Both the position numbers and the translations under genes were made by a program. From Verrucomicrobiota bacterium (GTDB lineage Bacteria; Verrucomicrobiota; Verrucomicrobiia; Verrucomicrobiales; Akkermansiaceae): a stretch of 30,482 nucleotides of DNA. Below, piece by piece: positions 8,798-15,631 of the stretch; within the stretch, counting starts at the first letter, position 1; each line of letters begins with the position of its first letter. The DNA lies in the NCBI GenBank assembly GCA_009885905.1, contig VFJU01000271.1, forward strand, positions 1 to 30,482, given 5' to 3'. The notes beneath the pieces were generated by a model. That model saw only the letters and a program-made list of their open reading frames with translations. It made no database searches and was not told the DNA's origin.

Positions 8798-8998
8798 ATG
8801 GCCACCACTAAAGCCAAAGAATCCCGCGAGTATTCCGCAGACGAACTCCAAGTCCGTCTTCGTGACCTCAAACAGGAATCTCTCAATCTCCGTCTCCAAC
8901 GCGCCACCGGCACATTGGAAAATCCTGCTCGCATCCGTCAGGTGCGTCGCGAAACCGCTCGAGTTCTCACGGCACTGACCGCGAAGAAGAGCGCTTAA
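8798..8998 (+). CDS. rpmC: 50S ribosomal protein uL29
   Basis: uL29 is a small two-helix protein at the tunnel exit next to uL23. Its pattern is clear: SADELQVRLRDLKQESLNLRLQRATGTLENPARIRQVRRETARVLT across residues 14-58. At 66 residues it is standard. CTAAC stands 13 nt before the ATG and no Shine-Dalgarno is seen. The order rplP-rpmC-rpsQ is conserved. Confidence 0.95.
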   Translation: MATTKAKESREYSADELQVRLRDLKQESLNLRLQRATGTLENPARIRQVRRETARVLTALTAKKSA

Positions 8999-9015
8999 TC
9001 CAAGCCACCAACGCC

Positions 9016-9020
9016 TTAAC
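9016..9020 (+). promoter_or_regulatory. Candidate TTAAC leader motif, rpsQ
   Basis: TTAAC with an 11-nt spacer to ATG; no Shine-Dalgarno. Confidence 0.3.
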
Positions 9021-9031
9021 TAATTCTTCAC

Positions 9032-9301
9032 ATGAGCGAGACTCCTTCGGACACTCAAGTCCACCTCCGTAAAACCCGCGTCGGCGTGGTCATCTCCAAT
9101 AAAATGGACAAGACTCTCGTCGTCGAACACGTCGCACGGGTTCCCCATCCTAAATTCAACAAGATCGTCAAACGCTCGAAAAAATACTACGTGCACGACG
9201 AAAGCAACCAAGGCCAGATCGGTGACCGCGTCCGCATCGTCGAGACTCGTCCACTTTCGAAGCTAAAGTGCTGGACCCTTGCTGAAGTTATCTCTCATTG
9301 A
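9032..9301 (+). CDS. rpsQ: 30S ribosomal protein uS17
   Basis: uS17 is a primary 16S rRNA binder with an OB fold. The segment [43 protein letters not shown] and the later [18 protein letters not shown] are typical. It has 89 residues, with a slightly longer acidic N-terminus than E. coli. The leader holds TTAAC 11 nt before ATG and no Shine-Dalgarno. Confidence 0.96.
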   Translation: MSETPSDTQVHLRKTRVGVVISNKMDKTLVVEHVARVPHPKFNKIVKRSKKYYVHDESNQGQIGDRVRIVETRPLSKLKCWTLAEVISH

Positions 9302-9322
9302 TCGGGCCACGCCCAATTCATA

Positions 9323-9336
9323 TTTCAACTTTCAAC
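9323..9336 (+). repeat. Tandem TTTCAAC heptamers before rplN
   Basis: Two perfect TTTCAAC copies are followed by TTTTAAA, in the 53-nt leader of rplN. They are similar in length and composition to the repeat before rplC. Confidence 0.5.
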
Positions 9337-9354
9337 TTTTAAATTTCTTAAGTC

Positions 9355-9720
9355 ATGATCCAGATGGAAACTATGCTCGTTGTCGCCGATAATACCGGTG
9401 CACGCAGCGCAAAAATGATCGGCGTGCTCGGCAAGCGCAGTCGCACCGCTTCGATTGGTGACGTGATCACCTGCCACATTCGCGATTCCATCCCGACCGC
9501 AGCTGTCAAAAAAGGCAGCGTGGTGAAGGCGGTGGTGGTTCGCACCGCTTACCCGATCCGCCGTGCGGACGGCTCAGTCCTCCGCTTCGACTCTAACGCT
9601 GTCGTCATCATCGACAAAGACAACAACCCACGCGGAACCCGGATCTTCGGACCCGTGGCCCGTGAACTTCGTGACCGTTCGTTCATGAAAATCGTTTCTC
9701 TCGCACCCGAGGTTCTCTGA
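9355..9720 (+). CDS. rplN: 50S ribosomal protein uL14
   Basis: uL14 forms an intersubunit bridge and is the binding site of the silencing factor Rsf[20 protein letters not shown] at the start, [21 protein letters not shown], and [28 protein letters not shown] at the end match the family closely. The 121-residue length supports the first ATG over the Met at residues 4 and 7. The 53-nt leader carries two tandem TTTCAAC heptamers and lacks a Shine-Dalgarno. Confidence 0.97.
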   Translation: MIQMETMLVVADNTGARSAKMIGVLGKRSRTASIGDVITCHIRDSIPTAAVKKGSVVKAVVVRTAYPIRRADGSVLRFDSNAVVIIDKDNNPRGTRIFGPVARELRDRSFMKIVSLAPEVL

Positions 9721-9764
9721 GCCACTGGTATCTCCGCCATCCAATCCATCTAAATTCTAATTTC

Positions 9765-9998
9765 ATGAGCCGCATCAAGACCCACGTCAAAAAAGGTGAC
9801 CAAGTCGAAATCATCGCAGGCAATCACAAAGGTAAGCGCGGCACCGTGCTCCTCGTGAACGCCGCCAAGGGCAAGGTCGTCGTCGAAGGCGGCCGCCCGA
9901 TCCAAAAAGCCGTCAAGGCCACCGAAGCCGAACCGAACGGTGGCATCAAAACCATCGACGGTCCCGTCCATATCTCCAATGTCAAAAAAGTGGGCTGA
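9765..9998 (+). CDS. rplX: 50S ribosomal protein uL24
   Basis: uL24 initiates 50S assembly and sits by the tunnel exit. The KOW motif is present as [22 protein letters not shown], followed by [36 protein letters not shown]. It has 77 residues, the shorter bacterial form (E. coli about 104). It ends 79 nt before rplE, an unusually long gap for this cluster that contains a GNRA-loop hairpin. Confidence 0.95.
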   Translation: MSRIKTHVKKGDQVEIIAGNHKGKRGTVLLVNAAKGKVVVEGGRPIQKAVKATEAEPNGGIKTIDGPVHISNVKKVG

Positions 9999-10005
9999 AG
10001 CCATC

Positions 10006-10063
10006 CGCTTCGCAAGAAGCGTCTGCACTTCCGCCCGCGCTTAAGCACCTGAGCAATCAGCGC
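10006..10063 (+). promoter_or_regulatory. Tandem hairpins in the rplX-rplE gap
   Basis: CGCTTC-GCAA-GAAGCG (10006-10021) is a perfect 6-bp stem closed by a GNRA tetraloop. A second, weaker pairing joins GCGCT at 10037-10041 with AGCGC at 10059-10063. No T-run follows, so these are not terminators. They could be a protein-binding or processing element. Confidence 0.4.
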
Positions 10064-10077
10064 TGACCCGCAAAAAA

Positions 10078-10662
10078 ATGAGTACTCCAACACTACAACA
10101 ACACTACAAGGACAAGGTCGTCCCCGCTCTCAAAAAGAGCATGGGGTACTCCAACTCCCACCAAGTCCCACGACTCGAAAAAATCGTGGTCACTTCATGC
10201 ATGGGCAAGTCCCCAGATCGCAAAGTCGCTGTCGATGACGCGGTCAACGAGATTCAAAAAATCACCGGCCAACGCCCGTCTATCACATTCTCGAAGAAGG
10301 CTGTTGCTAACTTCAAGCTGCGTGAAGGTGAAGCCCTCGGCGCCCGTGTCACTCTCCGTGGCGCTCGCATGTGGGAATTCATGCACCGGTTCATCAACGT
10401 GACCGCACCGAACATCCGCGACTTTCGCGGCATCTCGTCGAAGTCATTCGACGGTCGCGGCAACTACGCCTGCGGGGTGAATGACCAATCCATTTTCCCG
10501 GAAATCGAAATCGATCAAATCAAACGCACCATCGGCTTTGACCTGATTTTTGTGACCTCCGCACCGACAGACGCTGAAGGCCGCGCGCTCCTGATGGAGC
10601 TTGGCATGCCATTCCGCGACATGAAAAAAGCGAACGAAGTCGAGGCCGTTGCCGCCAACTAA
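10078..10662 (+). CDS. rplE: 50S ribosomal protein uL5
   Basis: uL5 belongs to the 5S RNP with uL18 and bL25 and contacts P-site tRNA. VPRLEKIVVTSCMG, ITGQRPSITFSKKAVANFKLREGEALGARVTLRG and the late DQSIFPEIEIDQIKRTIGFDL segment are diagnostic. The length is 194 residues, slightly longer than E. coli at the C-terminus. rpsN, which normally follows, is absent; rpsH starts 37 nt later. Confidence 0.97.
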   Translation: MSTPTLQQHYKDKVVPALKKSMGYSNSHQVPRLEKIVVTSCMGKSPDRKVAVDDAVNEIQKITGQRPSITFSKKAVANFKLREGEALGARVTLRGARMWEFMHRFINVTAPNIRDFRGISSKSFDGRGNYACGVNDQSIFPEIEIDQIKRTIGFDLIFVTSAPTDAEGRALLMELGMPFRDMKKANEVEAVAAN

Positions 10663-10682
10663 ACTCCGGACCCAAACAACTT

Positions 10683-10689
10683 AAAAGGA
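10683..10689 (+). promoter_or_regulatory. Shine-Dalgarno of rpsH
   Basis: AAAAGGA, 10 nt before ATG. Confidence 0.7.
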
Positions 10690-10699
10690 ATCCAATTAT

Positions 10700-11095
10700 A
10701 TGGCAGTTCTCACCGATCCAATCTCCGACTTCCTCACGCGCTTCAAAAATGCAGCCCGTGCCGGCAACGAGGAATTCTCCGCTCCTTACTCCAAGATCAA
10801 GGCAGACATCGCCCGAATTCTTCAGGAAGAAGGCTACCTCTGGAAATACGAAGTCGTCACCGGCGAGCGCACCACGCTCACCGCAAAGCCGAAGTTCATC
10901 GACGGTCGCTCGGTCCTCACCGACCTCAAGCGCGTGTCCACTCCAGGTCGCCGCCACTACGTCGGCTCTGGCGAAGTGCCACGCGTCATGTCCGGCCTCG
11001 GCATCTCGATCCTTTCGACCTCGAAGGGCGTCATGTCCGGCGGCTCCGCCAAGAAACAAAACCTCGGTGGCGAACTCCTCGCCAACGTCTGGTAA
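10700..11095 (+). CDS. rpsH: 30S ribosomal protein uS8
   Basis: uS8 binds the central domain of 16S rRNA; in E. coli it represses the spc operon by binding mRNA near rplE. TDPISDFLTRFKNAARAGNEEF at the N-terminus and RVMSGLGISILSTSKGVMSGG near the C-terminus are characteristic. At 131 residues it is standard. It has a good Shine-Dalgarno, AAAAGGA, 10 nt before the ATG. Confidence 0.97.
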   Translation: MAVLTDPISDFLTRFKNAARAGNEEFSAPYSKIKADIARILQEEGYLWKYEVVTGERTTLTAKPKFIDGRSVLTDLKRVSTPGRRHYVGSGEVPRVMSGLGISILSTSKGVMSGGSAKKQNLGGELLANVW

Positions 11096-11107
11096 TCCCT
11101 AACTCGT

Positions 11108-11114
11108 AAAAGGA
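11108..11114 (+). promoter_or_regulatory. Shine-Dalgarno of rplF
   Basis: AAAAGGA, 9 nt before ATG. Confidence 0.7.
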
Positions 11115-11123
11115 AATAATACC

Positions 11124-11663
11124 ATGTCACGAGTCGGACTCAAACCAATCTCTGTCCCCGCGAAAGTCGCTGTCAAAATTGACGGCCGCACGGTGATCGT
11201 CGAAGGCCCTAAGGGCAAGCTCGACTTCCCACTTCCGGATGGCATCTCACTCACCAGCGAAGACGGCACAGTCGTCGTCTCACGCGCCACCGAGCTTCGC
11301 CAACACAAAGCCCTCCACGGCACCGCCCGCAGCCTCGTCCAGAATATGATTCTTGGCGTGTCCACTGGCTTCGTGAAGGACCTCGAAATCATCGGCGTCG
11401 GTCTCCGCGCAACCGTCAAGGGCTCAGACCTTGACCTCTCGCTCGGCCGCTCACACCCACTCCTCCACCCCATCCCCAAGGGACTCAGCGTCACAGTCGT
11501 TGAAAACACCAAGATCAAGGTGGAAGGCATCGATAAGCAGCTCGTCGGTCAGTTCGCTGCCGAAGTTCGCGGCTTTTATCCACCCGAGCCATACAAGGGC
11601 AAGGGCGTTCGCTACGTCGGTGAAAAAGTTCGCCGCAAAGAAGGCAAAAGCGTCGGCAAATAA
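11124..11663 (+). CDS. rplF: 50S ribosomal protein uL6
   Basis: uL6 lies near the factor-binding centre and the sarcin-ricin loop. [19 protein letters not shown] opens the protein, with the two tandem uL6 domains meeting near residue 82. The C-terminal domain carries [45 protein letters not shown], the conserved ending. The length is 179 residues. A Shine-Dalgarno AAAAGGA lies 9 nt before the ATG. Confidence 0.97.
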   Translation: MSRVGLKPISVPAKVAVKIDGRTVIVEGPKGKLDFPLPDGISLTSEDGTVVVSRATELRQHKALHGTARSLVQNMILGVSTGFVKDLEIIGVGLRATVKGSDLDLSLGRSHPLLHPIPKGLSVTVVENTKIKVEGIDKQLVGQFAAEVRGFYPPEPYKGKGVRYVGEKVRRKEGKSVGK

Positions 11664-11704
11664 ACCATCACCGTCGCCCCACACCTCAAAAAAATTACGG
11701 CACC

Positions 11705-12061
11705 ATGAGCACTATCAATCGCAAGTCGATCCGCCGCAGGATCCACAACCGCATCCGCCGGAAGGTTTCCGGCACTGCCGAACGTCCACGTCTGGCCGTT
11801 CATTATTCGAACCAACACATCTACGCCCAAGTCATCGACGACGCGGCAGGCAAGACCTTGGTCTCCGCCTCGACGCTCGACAAGACTTTCGAAAAGGCCT
11901 CGGCAAATGTCGAGAGCGCCCAGAAAGTCGGTCAACTCCTCGCCGAGCGCGCCAAGGGTCTGAACATCAGCGCTGTGGTCTTCGACCGCGGCGGTCACCT
12001 CTATCATGGTAAAGTCAAGGCACTCGCTGACGCAGCGCGTGAATCCGGACTCCAATTCTAA
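11705..12061 (+). CDS. rplR: 50S ribosomal protein uL18
   Basis: uL18 binds 5S rRNA. The basic N-terminus [41 protein letters not shown] and the C-terminal [28 protein letters not shown] are classic. It has 118 residues, the expected size. It follows rplF by 41 nt and precedes rpsE by 20 nt. Confidence 0.97.
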   Translation: MSTINRKSIRRRIHNRIRRKVSGTAERPRLAVHYSNQHIYAQVIDDAAGKTLVSASTLDKTFEKASANVESAQKVGQLLAERAKGLNISAVVFDRGGHLYHGKVKALADAARESGLQF

Positions 12062-12081
12062 CGCCTGACCTGACACATATC

Positions 12082-12792
12082 ATGGTAACAATTCCAGAAA
12101 ATGAAACTCCAGTGGCTTCGGCAGACGCCAAGCCAGCACTCGGCCCGATCGCGGGCTCCGCTCCTTCTCAAGGTGGCTATCAAGGCAATCGTGGCGGCCA
12201 AGGTGGCGGCGGTGGTGGTGGTGGCTATCAAGGCGGTGGCGGTGGCGGCCAAGGCGGTCGCGGTCGCGGCGGCCCACGCCGTGAAGAACGCGCTGCCCCA
12301 ACTGATGCCGAAGGCAACGAGCTTTCCGAAAAGGTCGTGTTCATCAACCGATGCGCCAAGGTCGTTAAGGGCGGTCGTCGCTTCAGTTTCTCCGCACTTG
12401 TGGTGACGGGAAATAAAGTCGGCAAAGTCGGACTCGGCTACGGCAAGGCAAACGAAGTGGCAGACGCCATCAAGAAAGCCAGTGACGGCGCTCGCAAAGT
12501 ACTCGTCTCGATGAGCATCGTCGACGGAACCATCCCTCACGAAATTTACGCCGAATTCGGCGGTGGCAAGGTCCTCCTCAAGCCAGCTTCTCCGGGAACG
12601 GGCATCATCGCCGGTGGCGGTGTGCGCGCCGTTTGCGAAGCAGTCGGTATTCGTGACATTCTCGCCAAGTCGATGGGTTCGTCCAATCACGCCAACGTGG
12701 TGAAAGCCACTCTCAAGGCCCTCTCCCAACTCCGCACCCGCGACGAGGTTCTCGGCGCACGCGGCAAGAAGAAGCGGGAAAAAGCCATCTAA
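12082..12792 (+). CDS. rpsE: 30S ribosomal protein uS5 with Gly/Arg-rich N-terminal extension
   Basis: uS5 is part of the mRNA entry channel and affects decoding fidelity. The conserved body starts near residue 80: [29 protein letters not shown], then [15 protein letters not shown] and the C-terminal domain with [33 protein letters not shown]. In front is an extension of about 75 residues that E. coli lacks. Residues 30-70 of it are Gly-, Gln-, Tyr- and Arg-rich and include [10 protein letters not shown]. This resembles the RGG-rich N-terminus of eukaryotic uS5 (RPS2). The first ATG is used because the reading frame and composition are continuous and no other ATG precedes the conserved body. 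Confidence 0.95.
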   Translation: MVTIPENETPVASADAKPALGPIAGSAPSQGGYQGNRGGQGGGGGGGGYQGGGGGGQGGRGRGGPRREERAAPTDAEGNELSEKVVFINRCAKVVKGGRRFSFSALVVTGNKVGKVGLGYGKANEVADAIKKASDGARKVLVSMSIVDGTIPHEIYAEFGGGKVLLKPASPGTGIIAGGGVRAVCEAVGIRDILAKSMGSSNHANVVKATLKALSQLRTRDEVLGARGKKKREKAI

Positions 12793-12844
12793 GATCCGAG
12801 GTAGGGGGTTTCATCCCCAATCCACGATCCCTCATCTCTTATCT

Positions 12845-12849
12845 CTAAC
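12845..12849 (+). promoter_or_regulatory. Candidate CTAAC leader motif, rplO
   Basis: CTAAC with a 12-nt spacer to ATG in a long CT-rich leader; no Shine-Dalgarno. Confidence 0.35.
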
Positions 12850-12861
12850 TCTTCAACAACA

Positions 12862-13338
12862 ATGGAACTTCATTCATTCAGCCCGAATCCGGGATCCAAG
12901 CACCGGAACAAGCGTCTCGGTTGCGGCGAAAGCTCCGGCCGTGGGAAAACCTCAGGCAAGGGCAACAAGGGTCAAAAGGCTCGCTCCGGCTCAGGCACTC
13001 GTGTCGGTTTCGAAGGCGGTCAAATGCCTCTTCATCGTCGTCTGCCAAAGCGTGGTTTCAACAACTTCGACTTCCGCGACGTCTTCTGCGTCTTCAACGT
13101 CGGCGAACTCGATGATCTTTTCGACGCTGGCTCCACCATCGACGAAGCGGCCCTCCGCGGGCAAGGTCTCGTCAATGGCCGCTGCGACAAAGTCAAAGTT
13201 CTCGGCATTGGCGAAGTCACCAAGGCATTTCACCTCGTGGTGGACAACGCCAGTGCTTCCGCTCGTGAAAAGATCGAGAAAGCAGGCGGTACCATCACTG
13301 CACCTGTTAAAGTTGTCGAAGCCAAGCCTACCGCTTGA
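12862..13338 (+). CDS. rplO: 50S ribosomal protein uL15
   Basis: uL15 is a late-assembly 50S protein with a long basic extension. The N-terminus has SPNPGSKHRNKRLGCGESSGRGKTSGKGNKGQKARSG and then GFEGGQMPLHRRLPKRGF, both diagnostic. The length is 158 residues. rpmD (uL30) is missing between rpsE and this gene. A strong intrinsic terminator starts 27 nt after the stop codon. CTAAC lies 12 nt before ATG and no Shine-Dalgarno is seen. Confidence 0.96.
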   Translation: MELHSFSPNPGSKHRNKRLGCGESSGRGKTSGKGNKGQKARSGSGTRVGFEGGQMPLHRRLPKRGFNNFDFRDVFCVFNVGELDDLFDAGSTIDEAALRGQGLVNGRCDKVKVLGIGEVTKAFHLVVDNASASAREKIEKAGGTITAPVKVVEAKPTA

Positions 13339-13364
13339 TCACTCCGCATTGATCTCTGATTTCC

Positions 13365-13402
13365 GATGAGGAAGCGCAACAGCGCTTCCTCATCGTTTTT
13401 TT
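13365..13402 (+). terminator. Intrinsic terminator after rplO
   Basis: A perfect 13-bp stem, GATGAGGAAGCGC with its complement, has a 4-nt loop (AACA) and is followed by G then seven Ts. It should end the ribosomal transcript 27 nt after rplO, just 32 nt before secY. Confidence 0.92.
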
Positions 13403-13434
13403 AACCTGCACGTCATTTTTTCTCCAACACAGCC

Positions 13435-14937
13435 ATGATTTCAGCATTCACTAACACTTGGAAAATTCCTGAACTCCGCGACCGGATTCTTTTCACGCTC
13501 GCTTTGATCGTTATCATTCGTCTTGGCGTGCACATCACTCTCCCGGGCGTCGATGGAACGGTGATCAAGGCATGGTTGGACGACCAAACGAAGAATCCTC
13601 TGACGGGTGGCGGCATTTCCGCGCTTCTAACGGTGTTCTCCGGTGGTGGTCTCCAACAAGCAGGTATTTTTGCTCTCGGGATCATGCCGTACATTTCCGC
13701 ATCGATCATGGTGCAGTTGATGACCGCTGTCGTTCCTAAGCTTTCCCGTTTGGCCCGTGAAGATGGTGGTCGGCAGAAAATCACCCAGTACACCCGCTAT
13801 ATCACGATCGGTATTGCCTTGGTTCAAGGGTTTTTCGTCGCCAAGTCGTTGACGAATCCTGGGAATATTCCCTACATGAATGGGATTGAAAAATTTGGTA
13901 ACCTAGTTCCAGATCCATCGATCATGTGGATGGCGTTAACGGTCATCACCATCGTCGCAGGTACGGTTTTGTTGCTCTGGATCGCCGATCAAATCACTGA
14001 AAAGGGAATTGGCAATGGCACCTCGATCATCATCACGGTGAACATTATTTCAGCTCTACCCGGGGCACTGATTCAGGCATGGAAATTTTTCATCCCTTCG
14101 CAAGGCGAGGTGAATGCGTTCAACGCAATGTGGATGGTTGTGATGATCGCGCTGTTGCTGGTCGTGATCGCGGCAACCATCGCGATCACTCAGGCACAGC
14201 GCCGCATCGCGGTGCAATACGCCAAGCGGGTCGTGGGACGTAAACAGTTTGGCGGTCAGACGCAGTATCTTCCACTCAAGGTGAATTATGCGGGTGTGAT
14301 GCCGATCATTTTTGCCTCGGCGGTGTTATCGTTGCCGCCGCTGATGTTGCAGTGGATCCCAGGAGTCGCTGGCCAACCATGGGCGGTGAAACTTTACGGA
14401 CAACTTTCTGACGGTGGAGTTTGGTTCTATATCTTGGGTGGCATCGGTATCTTTCTCTTCTCATATTTCTGGGTGGCCATGATGTTTCAGCCTTCCCAAA
14501 TCGCTGAGGATCTCAAGCGCAATGGCGGATACATCCCAGGCGTGCGCCCCGGAAAGCCGACGGCGGATTTCCTCGATTTTACGATGACTCGTTTGACGTT
14601 TGCGGGTGCGTTTTTCATGGTGGGTATCTTCGTGCTTCCTGTGTTAGTCGGCAGCTTGGTCGGCCTTCCTCCAGGGTCGCTGGTGCTGCAATTCTTTGGT
14701 GGTACTTCGTTGTTGATCATGGTCGGTGTGGTGCTCGACGTGATGCGCCAAGTGGAGACTCAACTGCTGCAAAAACACTACGACGGATTCCTTCGTAAAG
14801 GTAAACTCAAGGGTCGTTACGACCGCCTAAGTCAAACCAGCGGTGCCGCTTCTCGTTCGGCGATCCTCTACCTCTGGATTATAATCGCAATTCTGATTGT
14901 GGTTGGAATCACCGCAGCGGTCTACCGTGGTTACTGA
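13435..14937 (+). CDS. secY: Protein translocase subunit SecY with extra C-terminal membrane helix
   Basis: SecY is the protein-conducting channel of the inner membrane. The N-terminal WKIPELRDRILFTLALIVIIRLGVHI, GIMPYISASIMVQL, the QITEKGIGNGTS loop and the cytosolic loop FQPSQIAEDLKRNGGYIPGVRPGKPT are diagnostic of the family. It has 500 residues, compared with 443 in E. coli. After the usual ending (LRKGKLKGRY) it continues through a Ser-rich linker into a hydrophobic stretch at about 476-497, predicted as an added membrane helix. Codon use is visibly less C-ending than in the ribosomal genes, and a terminator separates it from rplO. Its stop overlaps the adk start. Confidence 0.96.
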   Translation: MISAFTNTWKIPELRDRILFTLALIVIIRLGVHITLPGVDGTVIKAWLDDQTKNPLTGGGISALLTVFSGGGLQQAGIFALGIMPYISASIMVQLMTAVVPKLSRLAREDGGRQKITQYTRYITIGIALVQGFFVAKSLTNPGNIPYMNGIEKFGNLVPDPSIMWMALTVITIVAGTVLLLWIADQITEKGIGNGTSIIITVNIISALPGALIQAWKFFIPSQGEVNAFNAMWMVVMIALLLVVIAATIAITQAQRRIAVQYAKRVVGRKQFGGQTQYLPLKVNYAGVMPIIFASAVLSLPPLMLQWIPGVAGQPWAVKLYGQLSDGGVWFYILGGIGIFLFSYFWVAMMFQPSQIAEDLKRNGGYIPGVRPGKPTADFLDFTMTRLTFAGAFFMVGIFVLPVLVGSLVGLPPGSLVLQFFGGTSLLIMVGVVLDVMRQVETQLLQKHYDGFLRKGKLKGRYDRLSQTSGAASRSAILYLWIIIAILIVVGITAAVYRGY

Positions 14938-15599
14938 TGGGGTTCGCCGCCACGCCGCTCCGTGTTGTCCTGTTAGGGCCTCCGGCTTCCGGTAAGGGCA
15001 CTCACGGGCGTCGCCTCGCCACAAGCCTTGGTCTCGCTTACCTCAGCACCGGTGCCGTCCTTCGCGAACACGTGGAGGCCCTCACGGACTTGGGTAAGCA
15101 AGCGAAACCCATCCTCGACCGCGGCGGATATCTTCCAGATGATTTAATGTGCCCTCTGTTAGAAGATTGGCTTCCTCGCCAATCGGGCGGATGGGTGCTC
15201 GATGGATTTCCTCGCAGCTTGCCTCAGGCAGTTTTTCTGGACGAATGGCTCGCGCGCCGCGGCCTAAAAATCGATGCGGCCATCTCGCTGGATGTTCCGC
15301 TTTCGGAATTGGTCCAGCGAATCGAAGATCGCGTCGAGTGCCCAGAATGCCGTTGGTCGGGTCAGCAATGGCAGTTAGCTCTGGGCGGCAGGTGTGTCAC
15401 GTGCGGGGCGCTTGCCAGCCGTCGAGCAGACGACGGCGAAAAGAATTTCCTCAGCCGTCATGCAGATTTTGTCCGTTTTGCACAGCCTGTCAGCGGGCAT
15501 TACCAGAAGGCGGGTGTCCTTTCTTCTTGCGATGCCACGGGTCCACAGGATGAAGTGGCGGCTCTGCTCATGAAGTTCATCGCCACCCGCTTCGGTTGA
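14937..15599 (+). CDS. adk: Adenylate kinase, zinc-LID type
   Basis: It interconverts ATP + AMP and 2 ADP in the cytosol. The P-loop GPPASGKGT is at residues 14-22, the AMP-site region STGAVLRE at 38-45, DGFPRSLPQA at 89-98 and RRADD at 162-166. The LID carries four cysteines at 135, 138, 153 and 156 in a CxxC...CxxC pattern, which suggests zinc rather than the E. coli-type hydrogen-bond network. In STGAVLRE the usual Asp after STG is Ala. The ATG overlaps the secY TGA by 1 nt, suggesting translational coupling. secY-adk-map is a conserved trio. Confidence 0.94.
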   Translation: MGFAATPLRVVLLGPPASGKGTHGRRLATSLGLAYLSTGAVLREHVEALTDLGKQAKPILDRGGYLPDDLMCPLLEDWLPRQSGGWVLDGFPRSLPQAVFLDEWLARRGLKIDAAISLDVPLSELVQRIEDRVECPECRWSGQQWQLALGGRCVTCGALASRRADDGEKNFLSRHADFVRFAQPVSGHYQKAGVLSSCDATGPQDEVAALLMKFIATRFG

Positions 15600-15631
15600 A
15601 AAATTCAATTCTCCAATTTTGCTATAACATC

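Noticed and set aside
12805..12818. GGGG-TTTCAT-CCCC hairpin between rpsE and rplO
   Set aside because: Only 4 bp, no T-run and no support from neighbours, so it is not called as a terminator or regulatory element.
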